Assembly: GCF_003047285.1 (NCBI RefSeq) | Contig: NZ_PZYX01000001.1 | Span: 310,001 to 374,000 of the forward strand | DNA length: 64,000 nt | Direction: 5' to 3' | Source of the DNA: Nocardioides allogilvus | GTDB lineage: Bacteria > Actinomycetota > Actinomycetes > Propionibacteriales > Nocardioidaceae | Shown here: positions 1 through 8,601 of the stretch, piece after piece | How positions within the stretch are numbered: position 1 is the first letter of the stretch | Layout: each line of letters opens with the position of its first letter | Made by a program: the position numbers and the translations under genes | Notes under the pieces: model-generated | Database searches by the model: none | Told to the model about the DNA's origin: nothing | Seen by the model: the letters and a program-made list of their open reading frames with translations, nothing else

Positions 1-34
1 AGGGGCAGGCCTGCGGGTCGCTGCCATTTCTGCT

Positions 35-129
35 GGAAACCTCCGCAACCTTCGATTCCCCCGCCTCTGCGGGGGAATCGAACGTTCCGGGGTGTTGCAA
101 CACCCAAGAAGGTGACACAAACCCCGAGA
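35..129. repeat. Dispersed hairpin repeat, copy A
   Basis: This intergenic segment recurs in similar form at 33393-33486. It holds a perfect 14-base stem (51-64 with 69-82) closed by a CTCT loop, then a 23-base stretch (81-103) identical to 33438-33460 that contains the palindrome GTGTTGCAACAC, and it ends in AAACCCCGAGA. It lies upstream of the MFS exporter. No coding function is visible. The repeat is seen directly; its role is unknown. Confidence 0.8.
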
Positions 130-180
130 GGCCACCCCGCTTGGCGTCGCCGAGGATGGCGGATCCACGCCGCTCAGGAA

Positions 181-199
181 TATAGTTGTCGACGACAAC
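181..199 (+). promoter_or_regulatory. -10 element and operator of the MFS-MarR operon
   Basis: GTTGTCGACGACAAC (185-199) is a perfect 7-base inverted repeat around a central A. It partly overlaps TATAGT (181-186), a plausible -10 hexamer, and lies just before the exporter start. MarR regulators usually bind such palindromes and repress by covering the promoter, so the MarR protein encoded by the second gene of the operon is the likely ligand. No convincing -35 element was found. Confidence 0.6.
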
Positions 200-202
200 C
201 TT

Positions 203-1846
203 ATGTCCAGCATGAATCGAGCGTCCGTGACGACCCCTGCAGCACCCCCGAGCGCCGAGCAGACCGGGGAGATGACCCACCGCGAGGTGATGGAGGCCCT
301 CAGCGGACTCCTGCTCGCGATGTTCGTCGCGATGCTCTCGAGCACTGTCGTCTCCAACGCGCTGCCGGCCATCGTCACCGACCTCGAGGGCAGCCAGACC
401 GGCTACACCTGGGTCGTCGTCGCGACCTTGCTGACGATGACGGCGACCACCCCGATCTGGGGCAAGCTCGCCGACCAGTTCTCCAAAAAGCTGCTCGTGC
501 AGAGCGCGCTCGTGATCTTCTCCATCGGCTCGGTGATCGCCGGCCTCGCGCCCTCGATGGAGGTGCTGATCGGGGCCCGCGCGATCCAGGGCCTCGGCGT
601 CGGCGGCCTGACCGCCCTCGTCCAGGTCGTCATCGCGACGATGGTCTCGCCGCGCGAGCGCGGTCGCTACAGCGGCTACATCGGCGCGGTCTTCGCCCTC
701 GCGACGGTCAGCGGTCCGCTTGTCGGCGGCCTGCTCGTCGACAGCGTCGGCTGGCGCTGGTGCTTCTTCTCCGGCCTCCCCGTCGCGCTCCTCGCCTTCG
801 TCGTGCTGCAGAAGACCCTGCGCCTGCCGACCATCAAGCGCGAGGTCACCATCGACTACCTCGGCGCCACGCTGCTCATGGGTGGTGTCTCGCTGGTGCT
901 CGTGTGGGTCTCGCTGGCGGGCAGCCAGTTCACCTGGACCTCCGCGACCAGCCTCGTCCTCGTCGCCGCGGGTCTGGCCGTGATCGTCGGCGCCGTCCTG
1001 GTCGAGGCGTACGTCGCCAAGGACCCGGTCATCCCGCTGCGCCTGTTCAAGGACCGCACGACCACGCTCGCCACCGCCGCCTCGGTCCTGATCGGGGTCG
1101 CCATGTTCGGGGCGACGGTCTATCTCTCGCAGTACTTCCAGCTCGCGCGCGGCATGTCACCCACTCGCGCGGGGCTGATGTCGATCTGCATGGTCGGCGG
1201 GCTCCTCGTCTCCAGCATCATCTCCGGGCGGCTGATCACGAAGACCGGCAAGTGGAAGAAGTTCCTCATCGGCGGGATGGTCTTCGTCATCGTCGGCCTG
1301 GCCCTGCTGGCCACGATCGACGACACCACCAACCTGGCCCTCGTCGGTGTCTTCATGGCGGTGCTCGGCCTCGGCCTGGGTGCGACCATGCAGAACACCG
1401 TGCTGGCCGTGCAGAACAGCGTGGCCGCGGCCGACCTCGGTTCGGGCTCCAGCGTGGTCGCGTTCTTCCGCTCGGTGGGCGGCACGATCGGCGTCTCGGC
1501 CCTGGGGGCCGTGCTCAGCCACCAGGTCTCCGACCACGTGCGCACCGGCCTGGCCTCGCTCGTCCAGGCAGGCACCGTCACGGAGGACCAGCTCGCGGCG
1601 CTCGGCGCCGACTCGCACTCGATCCCCGACCTGGACACCCTCTCGCCGCCCGTGCGGCAGGTCTTCGAGCACGCCTTCGGCGAGGCGACGGGGCACCTGT
1701 TCCTGATCTCGCTGCCGTTCGCCGTACTCTCGCTGCTCCTGTTGGTCTTCATCGAGGAGAAGCCCATGCGCACCACCGTCCTGCGTGACGACGAGATCGC
1801 CGCAGCCGCCGCGCCCGAGGCGACGCCGTCCGGAGTTGGGCGATGA
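203..1846 (+). CDS. MFS drug efflux transporter, DHA2 (EmrB/QacA) type
   Basis: A 547-residue inner-membrane proton-coupled exporter of the 14-helix DHA2 class, which typically expels hydrophobic drugs. Motif A-like GKLADQFSKK sits near residue 87, and the antiporter motif with GPLVGG near residue 171. A long extracytoplasmic loop lies around residues 440-490 before the last helix. An alternative ATG lies three codons downstream at 212. The stop overlaps the start of the following MarR gene by four bases, so the two are translationally coupled. The family call is firm; the substrate is not predictable. Confidence 0.9.
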   Translation: MSSMNRASVTTPAAPPSAEQTGEMTHREVMEALSGLLLAMFVAMLSSTVVSNALPAIVTDLEGSQTGYTWVVVATLLTMTATTPIWGKLADQFSKKLLVQSALVIFSIGSVIAGLAPSMEVLIGARAIQGLGVGGLTALVQVVIATMVSPRERGRYSGYIGAVFALATVSGPLVGGLLVDSVGWRWCFFSGLPVALLAFVVLQKTLRLPTIKREVTIDYLGATLLMGGVSLVLVWVSLAGSQFTWTSATSLVLVAAGLAVIVGAVLVEAYVAKDPVIPLRLFKDRTTTLATAASVLIGVAMFGATVYLSQYFQLARGMSPTRAGLMSICMVGGLLVSSIISGRLITKTGKWKKFLIGGMVFVIVGLALLATIDDTTNLALVGVFMAVLGLGLGATMQNTVLAVQNSVAAADLGSGSSVVAFFRSVGGTIGVSALGAVLSHQVSDHVRTGLASLVQAGTVTEDQLAALGADSHSIPDLDTLSPPVRQVFEHAFGEATGHLFLISLPFAVLSLLLLVFIEEKPMRTTVLRDDEIAAAAAPEATPSGVGR

Positions 1847-2298
1847 GCTCTCTCGACCGCGAGCGCACGATCCTCGACCTCGAGGTCGAGATGGCGGTCC
1901 TGGTCCGCCGGATCAAGCGCGTCATCAGCGAGCGCGCCCAAGCGATCCACCCCGACCTGACGTCGACGGGCTACCTGGTGCTGGCCTACATGAATGAGCA
2001 CGGACCGGTGCGGGCGTCCGAGGTCGTCGACGCCTTCAACCTCGACAAGGGTGCTGTCAGCCGGCTCGTGCAGACGGTCGTCGACCTCGGCCTCGTCAGC
2101 AAGGAGCGCGACCCCGACGACGGTCGGGCCTGGGTCGTCAGCCTCACCGACGAGGGCAGGCAGCGCATGCACGACCTCGCGACCGTGCGCCGCGCCCGCC
2201 TCGGCCGCCGGCTCGAGGGCTGGTCGGACGCCGACCTGAACGCCTTCGTCGCGACGCTCGCGCGCTACAACACCAGCCTCGACGAGGACCAGGACTAA
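1843..2298 (+). CDS. MarR family transcriptional regulator
   Basis: A 151-residue winged-helix regulator. The DNA-binding core spans about residues 56-110, with the recognition helix in NLDKGAVSRLVQTVVDLGLV and the wing in ERDPDDGRAW. It begins inside the stop of the MFS gene (ATGA overlap), the usual arrangement for a local repressor of an exporter. It probably binds the GTTGTCGACGACAAC palindrome at the operon promoter and is released by an exporter substrate. Length and domain order are normal for the family. The target site and inducer are inferences. Confidence 0.9.
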   Translation: MSSLDRERTILDLEVEMAVLVRRIKRVISERAQAIHPDLTSTGYLVLAYMNEHGPVRASEVVDAFNLDKGAVSRLVQTVVDLGLVSKERDPDDGRAWVVSLTDEGRQRMHDLATVRRARLGRRLEGWSDADLNAFVATLARYNTSLDEDQD

Positions 2299-2304
2299 CC
2301 GGGA

Positions 2305-3888
2305 CTAGCGCAGCCAGACCGCCGTGTTCGCCGGCAGGTCGCCCTCGACCGGCCCGCTCGCGATGACGACCTCGCCGGCCGGCAGCGGCACTGCCGCCGA
2401 GCCGCAGTTGAGCACGACCGTGACGTCGCCGCGCCGGAAGGCGAGCACGTCGCTGCCGAGATCGGGGAGCAGCTCGACGTCGGCCCCGGCGCCCGCGAGC
2501 ACGGCTCGGCGGGTCGCCAGCGCCGTACGGTAGAACTCCAGCGTCGAGCCCGGCTGACCAGTCTGGGCCTCGGCCGTCAGCGGCGCCCAGTCGGCAGGCT
2601 GGGGGAGCCACGGCTGTCCGGTCCCCGGTCCGAAGTCGTACGGCGCTGCGCTGCCGCCCCAGGGCATCGGCACCCGGCAGCCGTCGCGACCGACCTCGCC
2701 CGTGCGGAACCACGACGGGTCCTGACGGGCGGCCGGCGGGACGTCGACCTGCTCGAGACCGAGCTCCTCGCCCTGGTAGAGGTAGGACGCCCCGGGCAGC
2801 GCCAGCATCGTCAGGGTGGCGGCCCGGGCACGCGCCAACCCGACGGCGCCGCCGCCGTAGCGCGTCGGGTGCCGCACGACGTCGTGGTTGGACAGCACCC
2901 AGGTCGGCGCGGACCCGACGGGCTCGACCGCCGCCAGGGTGCCGTTGATGACGTCCGCGAAGGCCGCCGCCGACCAGTCCGCGAGCAGCCAGGCGAAGTT
3001 GAACGCCTGGTCGAGCTCGCCGGGCCGGACGAAGGCCGCCATGGACGCCGGCGTCTGGGTCCAGGCCTCCGCGACGGCCATCCGGTCGGGGCCGTACTCG
3101 TCGAGGACCTTGGCCCACCGACGGTAGACGTCGTGCACCTCCGGCTGGTCCCACATCGGCTCGTCCTTGAGCTCACGGCTGACCATCGAGTGGTCGGTGT
3201 TGACCTGTCCCGAGGTCGCGGTGATGCCCTCGGGCAGCACCTGGTCGCGCAGCGAGGCCTCCTTGAACAGGCCGTGGGCGACGTCCACCCGGAAGCCGTC
3301 GACACCGCGGTCGAGCCAGAAGCGGAGCACCTCCTCGAAGAGGTCGCCGACCTCGGGGTTGCGCCAGTCGAAGTCGGGCTGGGTGGTGTCGAAGAGGTGG
3401 AGGTACCACTGGTCGGTGTCCCCGACCCGGGTCCAGGCGGGACCACCGAAGACCGACGCCCAGTTGTTCGGCGGGGCCTCGCCGTCGTCGCGCCCGGTCC
3501 GGAAGATGTAGCGGGCCCGCTCGCGCGAGCCGGGCCCGGCGGCCAGCGCAGCCTGGAACCACTCGTGCTCGTCGGAGGAGTGGTTGGGCACCAGGTCGAC
3601 GATCACCCGCAGCCCGAGGTCGTGGGCCTTCGCCAGCAGCGTGTCGGCGTCGTCGAGGCTGCCGAACAGCGGATCGATGTCGCAGTAGTCGGCCACGTCG
3701 TAGCCGTGGTCGCGCTGCGGGGAGGTGTAGAACGGCGTGATCCAGAGGGCGTCGACGCCGAGCTCGCGGAGGTAGGGCAGCCGCTCGGTGATGCCGGCGA
3801 GGTCGCCCACACCGTCACCGTCGGCGTCCGCGAAGGAACGGACGTAGACCTGGTAGATGACGGCGTCGCGCCACCAGCTCCCGCTCAT
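2305..3888 (-). CDS. GH13 alpha-glucosidase (alpha-amylase family)
   Basis: A 527-residue cytosolic glycoside hydrolase with no signal peptide. It opens with WWRDAVIYQVYVRSFAD, typical of alpha-glucosidases and oligo-1,6-glucosidases. Catalytic features are present: the nucleophile Asp202 in GFRVD, the acid/base Glu274 in AVAEAW and the transition-state Asp336 in SNHDVVRH. It should release glucose from alpha-linked oligosaccharides; the exact linkage cannot be read. The ATG overlaps the stop of the upstream thioesterase-like gene by four bases (ATGA), so the two are co-translated. A trehalose synthase is less likely from the length. Confidence 0.9.
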   Translation of the reverse strand: MSGSWWRDAVIYQVYVRSFADADGDGVGDLAGITERLPYLRELGVDALWITPFYTSPQRDHGYDVADYCDIDPLFGSLDDADTLLAKAHDLGLRVIVDLVPNHSSDEHEWFQAALAAGPGSRERARYIFRTGRDDGEAPPNNWASVFGGPAWTRVGDTDQWYLHLFDTTQPDFDWRNPEVGDLFEEVLRFWLDRGVDGFRVDVAHGLFKEASLRDQVLPEGITATSGQVNTDHSMVSRELKDEPMWDQPEVHDVYRRWAKVLDEYGPDRMAVAEAWTQTPASMAAFVRPGELDQAFNFAWLLADWSAAAFADVINGTLAAVEPVGSAPTWVLSNHDVVRHPTRYGGGAVGLARARAATLTMLALPGASYLYQGEELGLEQVDVPPAARQDPSWFRTGEVGRDGCRVPMPWGGSAAPYDFGPGTGQPWLPQPADWAPLTAEAQTGQPGSTLEFYRTALATRRAVLAGAGADVELLPDLGSDVLAFRRGDVTVVLNCGSAAVPLPAGEVVIASGPVEGDLPANTAVWLR

Positions 3889-4679
3889 GGCCGGACACCT
3901 CCGAAGGCGGCCGGGTCGACCGCGATCCAGATGTGCTCGGCGCTCGCGACGATGCGCGAGTCGGCGTCGTAGAGCGTGGCCGAGGTGAAGGTCTTGCGCC
4001 CCTCGGCGCCCCGCTTGGCTCCCACCACGACGTGCTCCTCGCCGATCACCGGCAGGGTGTCGATGCGCGCCGTCATCCGTCCGAGCACCATCAACCGGTC
4101 GGTCAGGTCGCCGGCCCACCCGCCGACGCAGTCGAGCGCCGCCCAGGTGGCGGCCACCGAGGCGCGCGCCGGCGTGTCGACGTAGGTGTGGTAGTCCTCG
4201 TTGAGGCTGGGGTGGGGACGCCAGGTCGCGGCGACCCGCTCGCCGCTCACCACGCCGGGGAAGATGCGCAGCCCGTCGCCCTCCTCGCGCCCGGTGCCGC
4301 AGGCGAAGCAGGTCGGGAACGGGTGGAAGCGGTGACCTGCGTACGTCGCCTCGGCGGCCCGCGCCTCGTCGGGACCCACCGGGTCGACGTCCGCGAGGGC
4401 CGGCTCGCCCTCGTCCGGGAGGCGCCGGGCGCTGGCGATCACGACGCCACCGAAGCTCGCGCTCGTGACGCCGTCCTGCTCGGTGAGCAGCATGGGGGAG
4501 TCGAGCGGCGGCGGCTGGCGCAACGAGACCTCGACGGTCGGCCACTCACCGGCGCGGTTCTCCGGGCAGGCCAGGGCCAGGTGGGTCGCCAGCGCACCGG
4601 CGGTCCACCCTCCGTTGCCCGAGTCGGGAGGTCCGCAGAAGCGGCGAGGGACGAGGAGCTGATCGGGGATCTCGTTCAC
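3885..4679 (-). CDS. Hotdog-fold acyl-CoA thioesterase-like protein
   Basis: A 264-residue protein, probably with two hotdog halves as in actinobacterial acyl-CoA thioesterases. The motif HPFPTCFACGTGR near residue 120 and a glycine-rich opening resemble PaaI-like and related hotdog proteins. A GTG start at 4679 (VNEIPDQLLVPRRF) is chosen because the longer frame has low-complexity sequence and runs into the upstream inverted-repeat element. It is the first gene of a two-gene unit with the GH13 enzyme, an unexpected pairing. The substrate is unknown. No strong ribosome binding site is visible, so the start is only probable. Confidence 0.65.
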   Translation of the reverse strand: MNEIPDQLLVPRRFCGPPDSGNGGWTAGALATHLALACPENRAGEWPTVEVSLRQPPPLDSPMLLTEQDGVTSASFGGVVIASARRLPDEGEPALADVDPVGPDEARAAEATYAGHRFHPFPTCFACGTGREEGDGLRIFPGVVSGERVAATWRPHPSLNEDYHTYVDTPARASVAATWAALDCVGGWAGDLTDRLMVLGRMTARIDTLPVIGEEHVVVGAKRGAEGRKTFTSATLYDADSRIVASAEHIWIAVDPAAFGGVRP

Positions 4680-4702
4680 GCTTCGCCACTGTGCCGCACT
4701 AA

Positions 4703-4862
4703 GGGCGTGTCTCTCAATCCCATGGCCTGCTGCGCGCCGCCCGGCACGCACGCTGGCTGCGTTGTCGTCAGTCGCCATGACTCCGTCATGTCTCCCTCCT
4801 CCGCCTTCCCATCGCACGCCCCGGACGACGCTCGCGACGGCCGAGGATCGAGAGACACGCCC
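4703..4862. mobile_element. MITE-like element with 13-base terminal inverted repeats
   Basis: GGGCGTGTCTCTC at 4703-4715 is matched exactly by its reverse complement at 4850-4862, and the similarity extends inward over ATCC and GGCC. The 160-base interior has no credible gene. Such ends suggest a non-autonomous transposable element or insertion-sequence remnant. No clear target-site duplication was seen. It lies directly upstream of the IdeR-type gene. Confidence 0.5.
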
Positions 4863-4902
4863 CATCAAGTCCTGCCAATCCGGATGGGTAAGAATGGGTC
4901 GA

Positions 4903-5589
4903 GTGAGCGACCTGATCGACACCACCGAGATGTATCTCCGCACGATCTACGAGCTCGTGGAGGAGGACATCATCCCGCTGCGCGCGCGCATCGCCGAGCG
5001 CCTGCACCAGAGCGGGCCGACCGTCTCCCAGACGGTGGCGCGCATGGAGCGCGACGGACTGGTCACGGTCGAGGGTGATCGCCACCTCGAGTTCACCGAG
5101 GAGGGCATGCGTCTCGCCACCCGGGTCATGCGCAAGCACCGCCTCGCCGAGCGGCTGCTCACCGACGTCATCGGTCTCGACTGGGAGCTCGTGCACGCCG
5201 AGGCCTGCCGCTGGGAGCACGTGATGTCGGAGACCGTCGAGCGTCGGCTCGTCGAGCTGCTCGGCCACCCGACCGAGTCCCCCTACGGCAACCCGATCCC
5301 CGGTCTCGACGAGCTCGGTGAGAGCGCGCTGGGCGAGACCTTCATGGAGGGCGTCGAGTCGCTGGCGGCCGTCGCGGGTCCGGTGGAGTCGCGCGTGCAC
5401 GTGCGCCGCATCTCCGAGGAGATGCAGAAGGACGAGGTGCTGATGAGCGCGCTGCGTCGCGCCGGTGCCCTCCCCGACAAGACGATCACCGTCGTCGCCA
5501 CGTCCGAGGGCATCCTGATCGGCTCCGGCGGCGAGACCGCCGAGATCTTCGCCGACGCCGCCGATCACATCTTCGTACGCCGCCTCTGA
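4903..5589 (+). CDS. ideR: Iron-dependent transcriptional repressor, DtxR/IdeR family
   Basis: A 228-residue metalloregulator, close to the 230 residues of mycobacterial IdeR, which controls iron uptake and storage. The N-terminal helix-turn-helix includes IAERLHQSGPTVSQTVARM. All seven metal ligands known for DtxR are in register: Met10, His79, Glu83, His98, Cys102, Glu105 and His106. A C-terminal SH3-like domain follows from about residue 150. The GTG at 4903 is chosen because it gives the family N-terminus and AAGAAT ends seven bases upstream, suggesting a leaderless mRNA. No classical iron box was found in the window. Its 3' end overlaps the convergent sirtuin gene by 25 bases. Confidence 0.92.
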   Translation: MSDLIDTTEMYLRTIYELVEEDIIPLRARIAERLHQSGPTVSQTVARMERDGLVTVEGDRHLEFTEEGMRLATRVMRKHRLAERLLTDVIGLDWELVHAEACRWEHVMSETVERRLVELLGHPTESPYGNPIPGLDELGESALGETFMEGVESLAAVAGPVESRVHVRRISEEMQKDEVLMSALRRAGALPDKTITVVATSEGILIGSGGETAEIFADAADHIFVRRL

Positions 5590-6407
5590 GCCAGCTCGTC
5601 GGCCAGTGACGCGAGGAAGTCGCTGGTCCCGACCTCGAGCTTGTGGGTCGCGAGGTCGTCGCCGCGCGTCAGGCCGCGGTTGACGATCACCACGGGCGTG
5701 CCGGCCGCGGCCGCGCGCTTCACGAACCGCAACCCGCTCATCACGGCCAGCGACGAACCCGCCACCAGCAACGCGCCGTCGGCGCCCAGCGCATCGACCG
5801 CGTCGTAGCAGCGGGCCACGCGGTCGGCCGGGACGTTCTCCCCGAAGAACACGACGTCCGGCTTGAGCACCCCACCGCAGTCGTCGCACACGGCGACCAC
5901 GAAGTCGGCCGTCGCGTCGAGGTCGACGTCGCCGTCGGGCCGCATCGCCGCGTGCCCGTGGCGCACCATCCAGTCGGCGTTGAGCTCGTCCAGCCTGACC
6001 TGCAACGCCGCGCGCGGCGACGTACGGCGACAGGCCAGGCAGACGACGTCCGCGACCCGTCCGTGCAGCGCGACGAGACGGTCGGAGCCGGCGGCCTCGT
6101 GGAGGCCGTCGACGTTCTGGGTGATGAGGAGCCTCGGATCGATCTGCGCCAGCGCGACGTGACCGGCGTTGGGCACGGCGGCGCCCATCCGTGCCCAGCC
6201 GAGGTGGCTGCGCGCCCAGTAGCGCTGCTGCGCGACCGGGCCGGAGACGAACTCCTGGAAGGTCATCGGGGTGCGCGTCGGCGCCCCGGGCCCGCGGTAG
6301 TCGGGGATGCCGGAGTCGGTCGACAGCCCGGCCCCGGTCAGGACGACGAGGTCGCGCTCAGCGAGGAGGTCGAGCGCCTCCTCGGGTGCGGCCTGGGTGG
6401 CTGTCAC
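5565..6407 (-). CDS. NAD-dependent protein deacylase, Sir2 family
   Basis: A 280-residue sirtuin that removes acyl groups from lysines using NAD. Visible motifs are GAGLSTDSGIPDYRG (residues 25-39, NAD binding), TQNVDGLH (97-103), the catalytic His115 in ALHG, and four zinc cysteines, Cys123/Cys126 and Cys174/Cys177. The GTG at 6407 overlaps the stop of the upstream DUF2277 gene by four bases, so they form a coupled pair. The 3' end lies 25 bases inside the convergent ideR gene. The class and acyl preference are not determined. Confidence 0.92.
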   Translation of the reverse strand: MTATQAAPEEALDLLAERDLVVLTGAGLSTDSGIPDYRGPGAPTRTPMTFQEFVSGPVAQQRYWARSHLGWARMGAAVPNAGHVALAQIDPRLLITQNVDGLHEAAGSDRLVALHGRVADVVCLACRRTSPRAALQVRLDELNADWMVRHGHAAMRPDGDVDLDATADFVVAVCDDCGGVLKPDVVFFGENVPADRVARCYDAVDALGADGALLVAGSSLAVMSGLRFVKRAAAAGTPVVIVNRGLTRGDDLATHKLEVGTSDFLASLADELAQRRRTKM

Positions 6408-6673
6408 GTCCCGTAGCGCAGCTGGGCGCGGGCCTTGGCCTTGGCGGCCTCGACCTCGCGGTCCTTGGGCGGCGCGGTCGTCACCAGGTCCTCGAGGAGG
6501 TGCTGGGTGAGGTGCGCGATCTCGCGCACGGCCTCGTAGAAGACCGCCTCGTTGGCCTGCGAGGGCTTGGTCGTCCCGGCGACCTTGCGGACGTACTGCA
6601 GCGCGGCAGCCGTCACCTCGTCCTTGGTCGCCGGCGGCTCGAAGTTGTTGAGCGGGCGGATGTTGCGGCACAT
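6404..6673 (-). CDS. DUF2277 family protein
   Basis: An 89-residue protein that begins MCRNIRPLNNFEPP, the hallmark N-terminus of DUF2277, a small actinobacterial and proteobacterial family of unknown function. The rest is helical with many charged residues. TATCCT (minus strand, 6680-6685) ends six bases before the ATG, fitting a leaderless promoter that lies within the 3' end of the propeller gene. It is coupled to the Sir2 gene by a four-base overlap, hinting at a shared process. Nothing visible assigns a biochemical role. Confidence 0.88.
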   Translation of the reverse strand: MCRNIRPLNNFEPPATKDEVTAAALQYVRKVAGTTKPSQANEAVFYEAVREIAHLTQHLLEDLVTTAPPKDREVEAAKAKARAQLRYGT

Positions 6674-6677
6674 GCGT

Positions 6678-8546
6678 TCAGGATAGGTCGAAGAAGGAGA
6701 CGGCGTCCCCGGTCACCAGCACCACGCGGCCGTCGGCGAGCGGGACCAGCCGGACCTCGGCCACCTCGTCGCCGTACTCCACCTCGACCATGCGGTTGGA
6801 GATCTCGCCGGCCTGCAACGACAGCACCGAGACCCAGCCGGTGCGACCGCGCCACCCCTGCGAGACGACGGTCAGGGCCGTACGGCGATCGGGCAACCAG
6901 GTGAACTGGCGCGGGTCGATCCCCGCACCCGCCATGGAGTGCTTCGGGTAGGTCACGATGTCGAGCTGGCGCGGGTCGGTCAGGTCGGTGACGTCGAAGA
7001 GCGAGGCCTGCGCGCCGCGGGTCATGCCCCGGCTGTCGGCGTCCTGGCCGACGCCGATCAGACGGCGCTCGCCGAGCGGGTGGAGGTACTCGCTGAAGCC
7101 GGGGATCTTCAGCTCGCCCATCAGCTTCGGCTCGTCGGGGTCGGTGAGGTCGATGGCATAGAGCGGATCGGTCTGGCGGAAGGTGACGACGATGGCGAGG
7201 GTGTCGAACCAGCGCACCGACTTGATCTCCTCGTTGACGCCGAGCTTGTCGACGCGGCCGATCTCGGTGAGCGTCGTGCCGGTCTCGCGCAGGGTCACCA
7301 CCGAGCTGAAGTTGCCGGTCTCGTTGGTCGCGCCGAGCGCGACGCGGAGCGCACCGTCGGCGTGGTCCATCGACCAGCGGTCCCTGACCTGCCCCTCCAC
7401 GGTCCCGGAGGCGACGTGCGTGGTGTCGATGCCGTCGAGGGCGAAGGCGAACAGCTCGGTGCTGCCGTCGCCGCCCGGACAGGTCTCGAAGCAGTCGATG
7501 GTCGGGGTGCCCCACCAGCCGAAGGAGGCGGGGCCGGCAGCGAGGTAGAACCGGTCGGGGGAGAAGTAGGAAGCGGTGGAGGTGGTCGCGACGGCAGTGG
7601 TGACGGGCTCCACGACGGCGGTCTCGAAGGTCACGACGGTGGTGGTGCCCAGCGTGGTCTCCATGGTGGGGACGGCGACGTCGCCGCAGTCGACGGCGGG
7701 CTCGTCGCCGACGGTGGGCAGCCAGTCGGCGAGCGTCGTCTCGCGCACGAGGAGGCGGTTGAAGCGCTCCGCGCTGTCCTCGCTGAACTTGCCGTGGGGG
7801 AGGCGGAAGTCGAGGTCCGGGAGCCCGTTGTCGAGCACGACCCGGACCACGTCCCCGTGCAGGCGGGCCGCGCTGATGGTCGCGGAGTAGTCGGTCTCCT
7901 CGACGACCTGCGGGGTCCCGGGACGACTCACGTCGACGACGAGGACGCGCGCGCCGCTCGGCTGGTGCCGGTGACCGCGGTCGCCGAGCACGACCAGGCG
8001 GTCGCCAGAGACCAGCAGCTCGCCGTCGTGCAGGTCCGGGAGCTGGAGGGAGGACAGCTGGCGGGGCTCGTCGCCGGCGACGTCGTGGGTCGTGAGCACG
8101 TTGTCCTGGATGCGGAAGAGCAGGTCGCCCGCCACCTTCACGACGTCGGGCTCGTCGACGCCGACCTCCTGCACGTTGGTGCCGCTCTCGTTGCTGGTCG
8201 CGCGGGTCGTGGTCGGGACCCGGGCGTTCGCGGTCGACTGCCCGGCGACCGTCGTGCTGGCCCGGGCATCGAACATCACGATCGCGCCGCCGCCCCAGCC
8301 GTAGGGCGAGACGAGGTCGAGCCCGCGATCGACGTACGACTCGAGCAGGGCGTCGCAGTCGTCGGCGACCTCGAGCGAGGCGTTCGCGAGCCGGACGGGC
8401 GCCTGGGTGGTCGGGGGCGCGGTGGAGGGGACGCCCGACGGGCCGTGACCCTCATCCTCGCGGTCGAGGGCGAAGCCGACCCCGACGCCGACTCCGGCGG
8501 CCAGGGCGACGGCGGTGGCGGAGGCGACGGCGGTCCGGATCTTCAC
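6678..8546 (-). CDS. Membrane-anchored beta-propeller domain protein
   Basis: A 622-residue extracytoplasmic protein with an N-terminal hydrophobic segment (VASATAVALAAGVGVGVGFA, roughly residues 7-26), a threonine/proline-rich linker, then a repetitive beta-strand region typical of the secreted beta-propeller domain family. Motifs such as VGVDEPDVVKVAGDLLFRI and YAIDLTDPDEPKLMGEL are characteristic. The GTG at 8546 places the membrane segment at the N-terminus; longer starts would run through the divergent neighbour's promoter. Function is unknown; such proteins may be surface scaffolds. Only about 55 bases separate it from the divergent gene at 8602. Confidence 0.8.
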   Translation of the reverse strand: MKIRTAVASATAVALAAGVGVGVGFALDREDEGHGPSGVPSTAPPTTQAPVRLANASLEVADDCDALLESYVDRGLDLVSPYGWGGGAIVMFDARASTTVAGQSTANARVPTTTRATSNESGTNVQEVGVDEPDVVKVAGDLLFRIQDNVLTTHDVAGDEPRQLSSLQLPDLHDGELLVSGDRLVVLGDRGHRHQPSGARVLVVDVSRPGTPQVVEETDYSATISAARLHGDVVRVVLDNGLPDLDFRLPHGKFSEDSAERFNRLLVRETTLADWLPTVGDEPAVDCGDVAVPTMETTLGTTTVVTFETAVVEPVTTAVATTSTASYFSPDRFYLAAGPASFGWWGTPTIDCFETCPGGDGSTELFAFALDGIDTTHVASGTVEGQVRDRWSMDHADGALRVALGATNETGNFSSVVTLRETGTTLTEIGRVDKLGVNEEIKSVRWFDTLAIVVTFRQTDPLYAIDLTDPDEPKLMGELKIPGFSEYLHPLGERRLIGVGQDADSRGMTRGAQASLFDVTDLTDPRQLDIVTYPKHSMAGAGIDPRQFTWLPDRRTALTVVSQGWRGRTGWVSVLSLQAGEISNRMVEVEYGDEVAEVRLVPLADGRVVLVTGDAVSFFDLS

Positions 8547-8601
8547 GCCTATCGGACGCCACCCCTCGCCGGGCGGTTCCCCGACCTGTGAGGATGTGGG
8601 C

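Noticed and set aside
112..1788. A 558-codon frame overlapping the MFS gene
   Set aside because: The MFS frame has helices and family motifs; this frame is Arg/Pro/His-rich with no domain and covers the promoter and operator.
4863..4902. An iron box controlling ideR
   Set aside because: No TTAGGTTAGGCTAACCTAA-like 19-base palindrome is present upstream of ideR or elsewhere in the window.
6939..8591. A 550-codon plus-strand frame opposite the beta-propeller gene
   Set aside because: Its composition is typical of an antisense shadow, and the minus-strand frame carries recognisable propeller motifs.
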